Assembly: GCF_003258315.1 (NCBI RefSeq)
Contig: NZ_CP030032.1
Coordinates: 4,695,501 to 4,759,500 of the forward strand
Origin: Bradymonas sediminis
GTDB taxonomy: Bacteria > Myxococcota_A > Bradymonadia > Bradymonadales > Bradymonadaceae
DNA length: 64,000 nucleotides
Reading direction: 5' to 3'
The notes under the pieces: model-generated
The model's input: only the letters and a program-made list of their open reading frames with translations
What the model was told of the DNA's origin: nothing
Database searches by the model: none
Program-made: the position numbers and the translations under genes
Part shown: positions 8,528 through 16,164 of the stretch, piece by piece
Numbering within the stretch: the stretch's first letter is position 1
Layout of the letters: every line of letters begins with the position of its first letter

Positions 8528-8971
8528 TCAAAGCTTGCTCATCACCAGGTTTTTGACCTTGGAGCCGTCATAGCGGCCCTTGAGCTTCGGCATCACCGCG
8601 CCCATGACCTTGCCCATATCGCCTTTGGAGGTCGCGCCGGTCTGGGCGATGACCTCGTCAACCAGGGCTGCGGCTTCTTCGTCGGTGAGCGGCTGGGGAA
8701 GGTACCCCTGGATGACCTCCAACTCGGCGGCTTCCTGCTCGGCGAGCTCGGGGCGGCCGGCTTCGGTGTAGGCGTCGAGTGATTCGCGACGCTTCTTGGC
8801 CTCCGTGGAGAGGATGCCGAGGATATCGTCCTCGTTGAGCTCGTCTCCCTTGCTGATCGCGGCGTTCTTGAGGCTCGAGATCAGCGAGCGAATGGTCTGA
8901 AGCTTCTGTTTCTCGCGCGCGCGCATCGCGGCTTTCATGTCGTTGGTGAGTTGCTCGAGTGTCGTGGCCAT
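8528..8971 (-). CDS. GatB/YqeY domain protein
   Basis: A 147-residue single-domain protein matching the YqeY family throughout: an N-terminal helix bundle (TNDMKAAMRAREKQKLQTIR), then DILGILSTEAKKRRES and the tail DMGKVMGAVMPKLKGRYDGS, which resembles the C-terminal domain of GatB of the tRNA-dependent amidotransferase. In GatB this domain recognises tRNA; the role of the free-standing YqeY is not established, though tRNA binding is the usual suggestion. In many genomes yqeY sits beside rpsU or dnaG, which is not so here. The ATG is preceded by a short GGA site. Confidence 0.93.
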   Translation of the reverse strand: MATTLEQLTNDMKAAMRAREKQKLQTIRSLISSLKNAAISKGDELNEDDILGILSTEAKKRRESLDAYTEAGRPELAEQEAAELEVIQGYLPQPLTDEEAAALVDEVIAQTGATSKGDMGKVMGAVMPKLKGRYDGSKVKNLVMSKL

Positions 8972-9082
8972 GATTCTAGTCCGTTATAATAGTGAAAAAA
9001 TCATGCCCTTGTCGCGCGCGTTTGGCGACGACATGGGCATGGTGAGTTGCGAGCGTTAAGCTTTAACCCCAGCAGGGGTTTT

Positions 9083-9709
9083 TCAATTTGCGGTCTCAAT
9101 GAGCGTCTGGGCGATGCCCTGAATCTCGTCCTTTTTGGCCTCATACATCTCGGCCTGGCTGAAGATGAATAGCGTCGCGACCTGGTCGCCGGTGCGCTTA
9201 ATCGAGTAGCCGAGGAATTGAATCTCCTGGTCCATATCCGATTTGACCAGGACCGCGGTGCCCTGTCCGTGGGAGACGGCCATGCCGTTGATGATGGCCG
9301 GTGCGACCTTCTCGACCTCGAGCTCTTTGAACTTCAGGTCGGGGCGCAACTCGTTGAGCATCGTGCTGGTGAGGCCTTCGGATTTCGAGCCAACGAGCAG
9401 GAGCATCGTGGTGTCGTCCGGCGAGCTCGCCGACACGCCCTGATCATCCTGTTTGACGACCCAGTCTTCCGGGACGCGCAGCTTGAGTTCATAGGTCGGG
9501 ACCTCGATCCACTGCCCAGCTTCAGCCTCTTCGGCTTCGCCCTCGCCCTCGGCTTTTTCTTCGGCTTTGGAGTCGTCTGTGGCCTCAACGGCGCCCTTCT
9601 CGGCGGCAGCTTCGGTGGCCGGCTCTGCGGTTTCTTTCTTCGAATCACAGCCCGAGATGAGCACGAGCGCGCAGGACAACGCGATTAAATTGCTGAAAAT
9701 TTTCTTCAT
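9083..9709 (-). CDS. Acidic lipoprotein of unknown function
   Basis: A 208-residue predicted lipoprotein. The signal peptide ends in LVLISGC, a good lipobox, with the lipidated cysteine near residue 21. A Glu/Ala-rich, probably disordered tether follows (about 25-65). A compact domain then starts IEVPTYELKLRVPEDWVVKQDD; this resembles small domains of the PsbP/Mog1 or DcrB type, but I cannot assign a family. Aspartate follows the lipidated cysteine, which in enterobacteria signals inner-membrane retention; whether that rule holds here is unknown. The gene has its own GAGGCG ribosome-binding site. No functional partner is obvious next to it. Confidence 0.75.
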   Translation of the reverse strand: MKKIFSNLIALSCALVLISGCDSKKETAEPATEAAAEKGAVEATDDSKAEEKAEGEGEAEEAEAGQWIEVPTYELKLRVPEDWVVKQDDQGVSASSPDDTTMLLLVGSKSEGLTSTMLNELRPDLKFKELEVEKVAPAIINGMAVSHGQGTAVLVKSDMDQEIQFLGYSIKRTGDQVATLFIFSQAEMYEAKKDEIQGIAQTLIETAN

Positions 9710-9850
9710 ATGAGCGCCTCTATTATTACAAAAAAAATTACCGAGTTGTTATGCCCGGGGGAATATCATATTTGTCGAACGATCGAATGTTCGGCATAGT
9801 GCGGACTAATTTGTAGATCCTCGACTCCTTTGGTGCAAGCGGTAACACTC

Positions 9851-11356
9851 GTGAGTGACGATAGCCAGGTAATATGCCCCGAGTGCGAAACGCCGCAACC
9901 GGCTGGCGTACCGTTTTGTGAGAGCTGCGGGTTTCGCATCCGCTCGCAAAACGCGGCGCCGTTGGGGCGGCCGATGGTCACCGGCGACCGGGTGGCCCAG
10001 GCGCGGCTTAAGGCGAGCCGGGCGCGCGCTGATCGACTGGTCGCGCGCGCGAGCGCGGCGGCGGCGGCAGAGGCGGCGGGCGCCCGACCGGCGGCTGCTG
10101 GGAGCGTTGACGCGCCGGATGAAGTCGAGGACCCGTTCGCCGTGGAAGACCCTCGCTCGCTTAGCGCGGCCGCGACGACCGCGCCGGTGGATGATAACGC
10201 GCTTGAAGCCAGCGCGCCCAACCGCGCCCCGAAAGCCGCGCCGCCCGCGCGCCCCAGGCGCCCGGTGCAACCCAAGGCCCAGGCCAATACCTATATCGAG
10301 GGGCTCAAGGCCGTCGACGGACGAGGCGAATCGCCCCAGGGTTTGCGACCAAGCGATGGCGCGGCGGGGTCCGACGCTGGCGGCACGGACACGCCGCGCG
10401 CGCGCAGCGACGCTCCCGGGCGCACCCAACACATCCCGAACTACGCGGGCCCAGGCGTCGGCCGGCGCGCTCGCCTCCCGATCTTCGTGGCGATAACGCT
10501 GAGCCTCACCGGCCTCGCCGTCTTGTCGACTAATTATTGGACATCCCGCGCCCATCAGAATGCCCATGCCAGCGCGGTCGCGGATCTGCCGGCCCGCGTG
10601 CTGGTGGAGGGGGGCGCGTATAAGCGTGGGCTCGACGAGGGCGTGCGCTCGTTTATCATGCAGATATGCGACCGCACCGATAATGAGCCCGACGTGAATT
10701 GTAAGCATAACCGGCTATTTGAGGGGGAGTACCCGCAGGAGTCCGTCAGCGTGTCGAGCTTTGAGATCGACGCCGGTGAGGTCACCGTTGGGGCCTATCA
10801 GGACTGTGTGGACGCCGGGAAGTGCGCCGCGGTTAAATATAAATCCTGCCAGGTCTGGACCCACCAGGGGCTGCAGACCGCGCTGCGGGTGCCGCGCGAT
10901 CTGCAGAAGCCCGAGGCCGCCCAGACCTGCGTTAGCCAGGCCCAGGCGCGCGACTTTTGCGCGCACGCCGGCGGCGCCCTCCCCAGCGCCGACCAGTGGG
11001 AGAAGGCCGCGCGCGGCACCGACGCGCGCCTGTTCCCCTGGGGTAATAGCTGGTCGGTGGCGCGGGCCAATTGGGCCGAAATGGACCTTGTGCGCACCCC
11101 GATCGTCGGGCAACTCGACGGTTTCGAGCGCGTGGCGCCTCCCGGGCATTTTCCCGAGGGAAAAAGCCCCGCCGGCGCCTATGATATGGCGGGAAACGCC
11201 GCCGAATGGGTTGAGAGCAAAGAGGGCGAGGACGCGAGCGCCCGCGGGGGCTCCTGGACCAGCCGCCCCTTCGACCTGCGGGTGACACATCGGCTCAAAC
11301 TCGAGCCCGACACCGCGCGCACCGACGTCGGCTTTCGCTGCGTCTATCAACCCTGA
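9851..11356 (+). CDS. Zinc-ribbon, membrane-anchored SUMF1/FGE-fold protein
   Basis: About 501 residues. The N-terminus carries a zinc ribbon (CPEC and CESCG, residues 9-30), a long Ala/Pro-rich charged linker with Glu-Asp patches, one membrane span (LPIFVAITLSLTGLAVLS) near residue 215, and a C-terminal formylglycine-generating-enzyme-fold domain (about 245-501): EVTVGAYQDCVDAG, LPSADQWEKAARG, LFPWGN, YDMAGNAAEW, RGGSW, VGFRCV. The two closely spaced copper-binding cysteines of true formylglycine-generating enzymes are not seen in the RLKLEP segment, so enzymatic activity is unlikely. Such fusions are common in Myxococcota-like genomes and may serve as ligand-binding or scaffold modules. GTG at 9851 is preferred; TTG 9830 and GTG 9833 are in-frame alternatives. 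Confidence 0.8.
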   Translation: MSDDSQVICPECETPQPAGVPFCESCGFRIRSQNAAPLGRPMVTGDRVAQARLKASRARADRLVARASAAAAAEAAGARPAAAGSVDAPDEVEDPFAVEDPRSLSAAATTAPVDDNALEASAPNRAPKAAPPARPRRPVQPKAQANTYIEGLKAVDGRGESPQGLRPSDGAAGSDAGGTDTPRARSDAPGRTQHIPNYAGPGVGRRARLPIFVAITLSLTGLAVLSTNYWTSRAHQNAHASAVADLPARVLVEGGAYKRGLDEGVRSFIMQICDRTDNEPDVNCKHNRLFEGEYPQESVSVSSFEIDAGEVTVGAYQDCVDAGKCAAVKYKSCQVWTHQGLQTALRVPRDLQKPEAAQTCVSQAQARDFCAHAGGALPSADQWEKAARGTDARLFPWGNSWSVARANWAEMDLVRTPIVGQLDGFERVAPPGHFPEGKSPAGAYDMAGNAAEWVESKEGEDASARGGSWTSRPFDLRVTHRLKLEPDTARTDVGFRCVYQP

Positions 11357-11524
11357 TGCTCCCGAGGATTTGAGCTGACCTTGGCGCCGAGGCTTGAACC
11401 TCGGCCGGGATGGCTTATCTTCACACAGGCTTGTCTTTCTCAATGCTGCGTACATTCGCAGAGACTCGACTTCTGATGATTGACTTCAAATTACTGACCC
11501 TCAATTTATAGCCCAGGATCTACC

Positions 11525-11938
11525 GTGAAAATCGAAGCCATCATGACGCCGAATCCCGAACGCGTTCGCACCACCGACACCGTCTCGGATGCGGTCAATA
11601 AACTCTTCGAGCTCGACGTGCGCCATCTTCCGGTGGTCAACACCAGTGAAGAAGTCGTCGGCATGCTCAGCGACCGCGACCTTCGCTCGCATATCCTCAA
11701 CGGGCGCATGCAATACGAGGCGCCCGACGAGGTGTCCGAGGAGGATAATGTCGCGGTGAGCACGATTATGCAGGGCGACGTGATCTCGTTGGGCACCGAC
11801 GCGAGTATCAACGATGCGATCGAGCTGATGATCGAGCAGAAGATCGGCGCGATCCCGGTCGTCAACCCCCTCGACGGCACCCTGGTGGGCATCGTCAGTT
11901 ATATCGACGTACTGCGTTTTGCGGCCGAAGAACTTTAA
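11525..11938 (+). CDS. Tandem CBS domain protein
   Basis: A 137-residue protein made of two CBS motifs forming one Bateman module. The first runs from MTPNPERVRTTDTVSDAVNK to VVGMLSDRDL, the second from IMQGDVISLGTDASINDAIE to LVGIVSYIDVL. Bateman modules bind adenine nucleotides such as AMP, ATP or c-di-AMP and regulate a partner. This one has no fused effector domain, so it must act in trans. The gene lies just upstream of a tRNA promoter and no partner enzyme is adjacent. The GTG at 11525 starts a canonical CBS strand (MKIEAIMT) and is a reasonable start. Confidence 0.9.
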   Translation: MKIEAIMTPNPERVRTTDTVSDAVNKLFELDVRHLPVVNTSEEVVGMLSDRDLRSHILNGRMQYEAPDEVSEEDNVAVSTIMQGDVISLGTDASINDAIELMIEQKIGAIPVVNPLDGTLVGIVSYIDVLRFAAEEL

Positions 11939-11961
11939 TTGCACAAAAAGCAAAATAGTTG

Positions 11962-11990
11962 TTGACAGCCCTGCAAGTTGCAATTATAAA
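11962..11990 (+). promoter_or_regulatory. Sigma-70-type promoter of the tRNA-Leu gene
   Basis: A consensus -35 box TTGACA (11962-11967) is separated by exactly 17 bp from TATAAA (11985-11990). It lies about 38 bp before the tRNA, as expected for a stable RNA promoter. A 7-bp hairpin (11999-12005 with 12012-12018) follows in the presumed 5' leader. Confidence 0.88.
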
Positions 11991-12028
11991 CCGCCTCCCA
12001 CCCACTTGAATGTGGGTGTTTCACCACT

Positions 12029-12114
<86 letters not shown>

Positions 12115-12120
12115 CTCAAC

Positions 12121-12152
12121 AAAAAGGCCTCGCCATTTGGCGAGGCTTTTTT
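12121..12152 (+). terminator. Rho-independent terminator of the tRNA gene
   Basis: The 8-bp stem GCCTCGCC/GGCGAGGC (12127-12134 with 12139-12146) has an ATTT loop and is followed by six Ts. It starts 7 bases after the tRNA, so the tRNA is a single-gene transcript. Confidence 0.95.
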
Positions 12153-12291
12153 GCGTTTGGCCTGCGTTGCCCCGATGAATCCGCCTTGTTAGAGTCGCGC
12201 TCTAAGTCACTCGGAAAGCCCGGCGGCCATCCGCGTCATGCGTTCCATCGTCTCGGCTGCTCCTCGCCATTCACTCAAATCGAAAAGTTCT

Positions 12292-12738
12292 ATGCGTGTT
12301 CTATTACAGCGAGTCTCCCGGGCGTGTGTTCGGGTCGAGCAAGAAGTCGTCGGTGAGATCGGGCAGGGTTTGCTGATCCTTTTGGGCGCGGGCGAGGGCG
12401 ATGAGCCCGAGGATCTCGACTATGTGCTGTCGAAATCGCTGAATCTGCGTATCTTTGCCGATGACAACGGCAAGATGAACCGTTCGGTGCTCGATATCGG
12501 CGGCGAGGTCTTGGTGGTGAGCCAATTTACGCTCTATGCGCAGACCCGCCGCGGTCGGCGCCCGAGTTTCGTCGACGCGCTGGAGCCCGGGGCCGCCGAG
12601 CAATATTATGAGCAGTTCGTGGCGCGGGTGCGCGATGAGCTCGGCCACGTTGAGTGCGGCCGATTCGGCGCCGATATGGACGTCGAGTTGGTAAATGACG
12701 GGCCGGTGACCATCTGGATCGACAGCGCCGACCGTTGA
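12292..12738 (+). CDS. dtd: D-aminoacyl-tRNA deacylase
   Basis: A 148-residue DTD that removes D-amino acids (and glycine mischarged on tRNA-Ala) from tRNA, a translation proofreading step in the cytoplasm. The N-terminus MRVLLQRVSRACVRV is typical; the active-site motif SQFTL is at residues 77-81. The second conserved motif, the cross-subunit Gly-cisPro pair, appears in NDGPVTIW near the C-terminus. The start is fixed at 12292 because residues encoded upstream do not match the family. It lies 140 bp after the tRNA-Leu terminator and 54 bp before the HIT gene, with which it may be co-transcribed. Confidence 0.95.
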   Translation: MRVLLQRVSRACVRVEQEVVGEIGQGLLILLGAGEGDEPEDLDYVLSKSLNLRIFADDNGKMNRSVLDIGGEVLVVSQFTLYAQTRRGRRPSFVDALEPGAAEQYYEQFVARVRDELGHVECGRFGADMDVELVNDGPVTIWIDSADR

Positions 12739-12792
12739 GCTTCGGTGATCTCTAGATCGGAATAATTCTCTTCAAAATAAAGGACGGATGAT

Positions 12793-13140
12793 ATGGCTGC
12801 AGATGATATTTTTTGCAAAATCGTCGCTGCCGAACTCCCCTCGACCAAGGTCTATGAGGACGACGATGTGCTCGCGTTCCGCGACCTGCACCCGGCGGCG
12901 CCGACCCATATTCTTGTGATCCCCAAAGAGCATCTGACGAGCCTGTGGGAGGCCAAAGAAGATCAGGCCCAGCTGCTGGGGACGCTGATGCTGCGCGCCC
13001 GTGACGTGGCGCGCGAGCAGGGGTTAGAGGAAGACGGGTTCCGCCTGGTCATCAACAACGGCGCCGGCGCAGGCCAGACGGTCTTCCATCTTCACCTGCA
13101 TATCATCGGCGGCCGCTCGCTGGCGTGGCCTCCGGGCTGA
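12793..13140 (+). CDS. HIT family nucleotide hydrolase (HinT-like)
   Basis: A 115-residue histidine-triad protein with the signature HLHLHII, triad histidines at 99, 101 and 103, preceded by NNGAGAGQTVF. DDIFCKIVAAELPSTKVYED and PAAPTHILVIPKEH are the other family blocks. HinT enzymes hydrolyse nucleoside phosphoramidates such as adenylated lysine, including by-products of lysyl-tRNA synthetase. The position after dtd gives a pair concerned with aminoacylation by-products. A weak GGA site (GGACGG) precedes the ATG. It converges on the polysaccharide gene with a 15-bp gap. Confidence 0.93.
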   Translation: MAADDIFCKIVAAELPSTKVYEDDDVLAFRDLHPAAPTHILVIPKEHLTSLWEAKEDQAQLLGTLMLRARDVAREQGLEEDGFRLVINNGAGAGQTVFHLHLHIIGGRSLAWPPG

Positions 13141-13155
13141 GCGGCCACCGCGCTG

Positions 13156-15894
13156 CTACTTCGCCGCGCATCGGCGCGGCATCGACCGAAGCCGCCCCAG
13201 CCACCTCGTGGCTGGGCGCGAGCGGGTCTCTTTATGTTGGGCGATCAACTGATCGAGGGCGATACACTGGCGCTGGCGCACGAAAAACTCCCCCAGGGGC
13301 AGCGGGTTCTCGTAGTCGCTGGCGATGCGCTTCCACACCAACTCGGCGTCGTCGATATTTCCGCGTTGTTCGTCGAGCCAGGCCTCGGCCTGCCAGCACA
13401 GAAGCTGCTCGTTTCGCGCGCGTTGGTTGCGGCAATAGCTCTTGGACGCCCGGGCGATGAACGCGACCTCTTCTGGGGTCGCTTCGCTCGGCTCTGCGGG
13501 CAATAATTGCAGCGTGGTATAAACGACCTCATCGGCCAACTCGCCCGACTCCGGGACTTCGATACTGAGCAAATAGCGGCGGGCACCGTCGCGATCGCCG
13601 CTGCGCGAGATCGCATGAGCCACAAGGGCGAGGCTCGCGCTATGCGGGTCTTCGTGGTGTGAGTCGAAGGTTTCTTGCCCGACTTTTTTAAAGCGGGAGT
13701 CTAATTCTTGCGGCGCCGGGGACTCCGCGGGCCAATCTTTGGCGACCATCATCTCGGCCCAGAATTGGGCGATCAGAAATTCCTTGGCGCCAAGATACGC
13801 CTCCACGACGAGTCGATTGGCCAGGAAATTGTCGGGGTTTTGCTCGGCGAGCTCCAGCGCGAACTCAACGGCGCGGGTCTTATCATCAAGCCGTCGAATG
13901 TGGCTCAGCGCGTATGCCCAATGCGCCGGCGCCCCTTGAAGCGCCTGGACGCGCTGGGTCGTGTCCGTGATATCTTTGAGCAAATACTCCGAAACCCAGC
14001 CGCGCAGCGAGTGCATCGTATAGAGATATTCGGGGCTGAAGAGGCGCGTATAATAGTCGGCGGCCGTCGCTTTTTTGCCGAAATGCGCCTCGATATGGGC
14101 CAAGAATAAGAGCTCATTGGCGCGCGGCTCCAGCGCAAACGCGTGCTCAGCCAGGGCGATCGCGCGCGCGCCCTCGTCGGCCTGGGCTGCCTGAAACGCG
14201 AGCGCGGTAAAGATACGACTCTCGGTCGGCACCGCGCTCACCATCTGGCGAAGCTCCTCCTGGGACGCCGCCTGGGCGCGCGCGCCGATCTCGACGGCGC
14301 GGGTATCCTCCAGGTTGGACCACGTGAGGGCGAAAACACCGGCGGCCAAGACCGACGCGCCCAGCAGCCCAAGCGCGACCCGCTGGGACGCGAAAATATG
14401 CAGGTTTCGCACGCGCAGCCAGACCGCGCCCTCGGGCGGATTCTTCAGTCGCCCGCCCTTTAGCCCCACCTCAAAGACCACCACGATGCAGGTCGCCAAC
14501 CCCAGCGCAAAGAATGGGAAATGCATCTGAACCAACGTCCCCGCATAGATCGCGAAGGCCAAAAGCCCCAGATATCGCTGGGCGCTGCGCGGGGATTTGA
14601 TGGTGGGCGAGAAGATGCGCGTCTTCTTCGAGATGAAGGTGAATCCGCTTAAGAATAGCGCCAGCGCGGCGATGGTTGGCAGAAAGCCCATCCCCATAAA
14701 CCAGTCCGCGAACTGATTCTCCAGCGTCGGGATGCTCGCCGCGCGAATCTGCGTCCAGTCGATATAGGGCGCGATGGTGCGCTCTATCGAGCCGGCGCCG
14801 CTGCCCAGGATCGGATAATCAAGGGCGCCGCGCATGCCCGACTCGATCATCACCAATCGGGCCACCGCCTTATTTTCGACCCAGATGCCCACCGGCGTGC
14901 TCTGCACCCAGGGCCACAAAAAAGTGCGCGACAGCCACATGGGCAATGTGATGATGGCGCTCATTAACCCGAGGGTGACAAGGGTGCTGGCGCTCTGAAG
15001 AAGCCGCGTCTTGAGCTGCTCCTTCGACGAAGAGTCCTGCCCATCGGTCTGCATTTTTGGGTGCGCGACGCGGTAGACCATCCATATTGATTGCGCGATA
15101 TATAGAATCGACGCGAGGCTATAGGCGAGGTTTACGCCGCTGCTATTTAACTCGAGCATAAAGAGGACGAAGATAATCGCGCTCACCCCGCTCAAAAACG
15201 CCTCGATGGGCTTTGTTTTGAGGTTTCGGCGCGCGAGAATCAGCCCGGCGAGTGAGGCCAGCCCGTAAAACGCGGCGCCCTGGTTCGAGTTGACGAACAT
15301 TGTAAACGCCGGCCAATTGCCCAGCGGCTCGTAGACGCCGAAAAACGTGGTCGCGCCGAAGACATTATGCAGCCAGGAGACGCCCAGGTGCAGCCAGCCG
15401 AAGACCACGCCGGCCCGAAGCGTGTCGCGCCAGGCGTGGCGCTCGCGGCTCAGGCGCGCGCCCACCAGCGCCAGCAGCGCCAGCGCGATCCAGCGCAGCC
15501 CTCGGTCCGCGGTTTCGCGCGGGTCCAGCGACAGCGGGCGCCACAAATCCTCGGCAGCGCTCACCGCCTCGGCGCCCTCCAATACCGTGAGGCTTTCGAG
15601 GTATAACGCGCGCGCCTGGGGCGACAGGATCTCCTGAATTTGCGGGGGCAGTGGCAATATCTGCAAAAAGCAGATAAATGCGAATATTGAGAAGATGAGC
15701 GACGGCAGGGAGACTGATATTGGGGTCGAAGCGCCCGTTTTTTTATTCGGCTTCGCGCTCGAAATGATCACATAAAACACTGCCGGCAACGCCACCAACA
15801 CGACGGCAATGGCCACCTGTGTGTGTACGCCGCCCACGGCCATGACGCTGACGAGACATACCAACGCGGCGATAGTGCCCAATATATTTTTCAT
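13156..15894 (-). CDS. O-antigen ligase/polymerase-like membrane protein with C-terminal TPR region
   Basis: About 912 residues from the ATG at 15894. The N-terminal half contains many hydrophobic segments (two at residues 1-45, then at about 65-80, 145-160 and onwards to about 430) with the Wzy_C/WaaL-like pattern: a long periplasmic loop between later spans with PILGSGAGSIERTIAPYIDW. After a last span (VALGLLGASVLAAGVFALTW) the C-terminal 400 residues are helical repeats of TPR character (ALAFQAAQADEGARAIALAE, ANELLFLAHIEAHFGKKATA). Such proteins polymerise or ligate glycan at the periplasmic face of the inner membrane. The gene is divergent from the Wzc-type kinase, with 270 bp between their starts, so the two probably belong to one polysaccharide locus. 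Polymerase versus ligase cannot be decided. Confidence 0.8.
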   Translation of the reverse strand: MKNILGTIAALVCLVSVMAVGGVHTQVAIAVVLVALPAVFYVIISSAKPNKKTGASTPISVSLPSLIFSIFAFICFLQILPLPPQIQEILSPQARALYLESLTVLEGAEAVSAAEDLWRPLSLDPRETADRGLRWIALALLALVGARLSRERHAWRDTLRAGVVFGWLHLGVSWLHNVFGATTFFGVYEPLGNWPAFTMFVNSNQGAAFYGLASLAGLILARRNLKTKPIEAFLSGVSAIIFVLFMLELNSSGVNLAYSLASILYIAQSIWMVYRVAHPKMQTDGQDSSSKEQLKTRLLQSASTLVTLGLMSAIITLPMWLSRTFLWPWVQSTPVGIWVENKAVARLVMIESGMRGALDYPILGSGAGSIERTIAPYIDWTQIRAASIPTLENQFADWFMGMGFLPTIAALALFLSGFTFISKKTRIFSPTIKSPRSAQRYLGLLAFAIYAGTLVQMHFPFFALGLATCIVVVFEVGLKGGRLKNPPEGAVWLRVRNLHIFASQRVALGLLGASVLAAGVFALTWSNLEDTRAVEIGARAQAASQEELRQMVSAVPTESRIFTALAFQAAQADEGARAIALAEHAFALEPRANELLFLAHIEAHFGKKATAADYYTRLFSPEYLYTMHSLRGWVSEYLLKDITDTTQRVQALQGAPAHWAYALSHIRRLDDKTRAVEFALELAEQNPDNFLANRLVVEAYLGAKEFLIAQFWAEMMVAKDWPAESPAPQELDSRFKKVGQETFDSHHEDPHSASLALVAHAISRSGDRDGARRYLLSIEVPESGELADEVVYTTLQLLPAEPSEATPEEVAFIARASKSYCRNQRARNEQLLCWQAEAWLDEQRGNIDDAELVWKRIASDYENPLPLGEFFVRQRQCIALDQLIAQHKETRSRPATRWLGRLRSMPRRCAAK

Positions 15895-16164
15895 AGAGAC
15901 GTAACTTGTTGAGACGCGGCTGGATTTCGAAAAGCCGCGCGTTTTGTTTGCGCGCGATTTCGAGCAGCCAATAGCTAAGATATTGCCACGATAAGGCGGG
16001 AATGCGCATGCCGCAAGCATTGCTTATTTGAAAGCGCTTTCGTTTACGAGTATCAGACCACCTGCTAGAGTCCGGCACCGTTGTACCAACAGAAATTTGG
16101 TACTCATTTTACGATTAGGCGCGCCTTGTCCCGCCTTCCGTTGTATCCAGTAGTTGATTTGCCT

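Noticed and set aside
8985-9082. Two small inverted repeats between yqeY and the lipoprotein gene
   Set aside because: Imperfect stems without T-runs; they might be weak terminators for the lipoprotein gene but cannot be called with confidence.
9851-11356. Active formylglycine-generating enzyme
   Set aside because: The fold is present, but the paired copper-binding cysteines are not seen, and a sulfatase substrate gene is absent, so I call only the fold.
16081-16164. N-terminal extension of the tyrosine kinase
   Set aside because: The extra 28 residues have no match to the family, and the ATG at 16165 gives a normal start before the Wzz domain.
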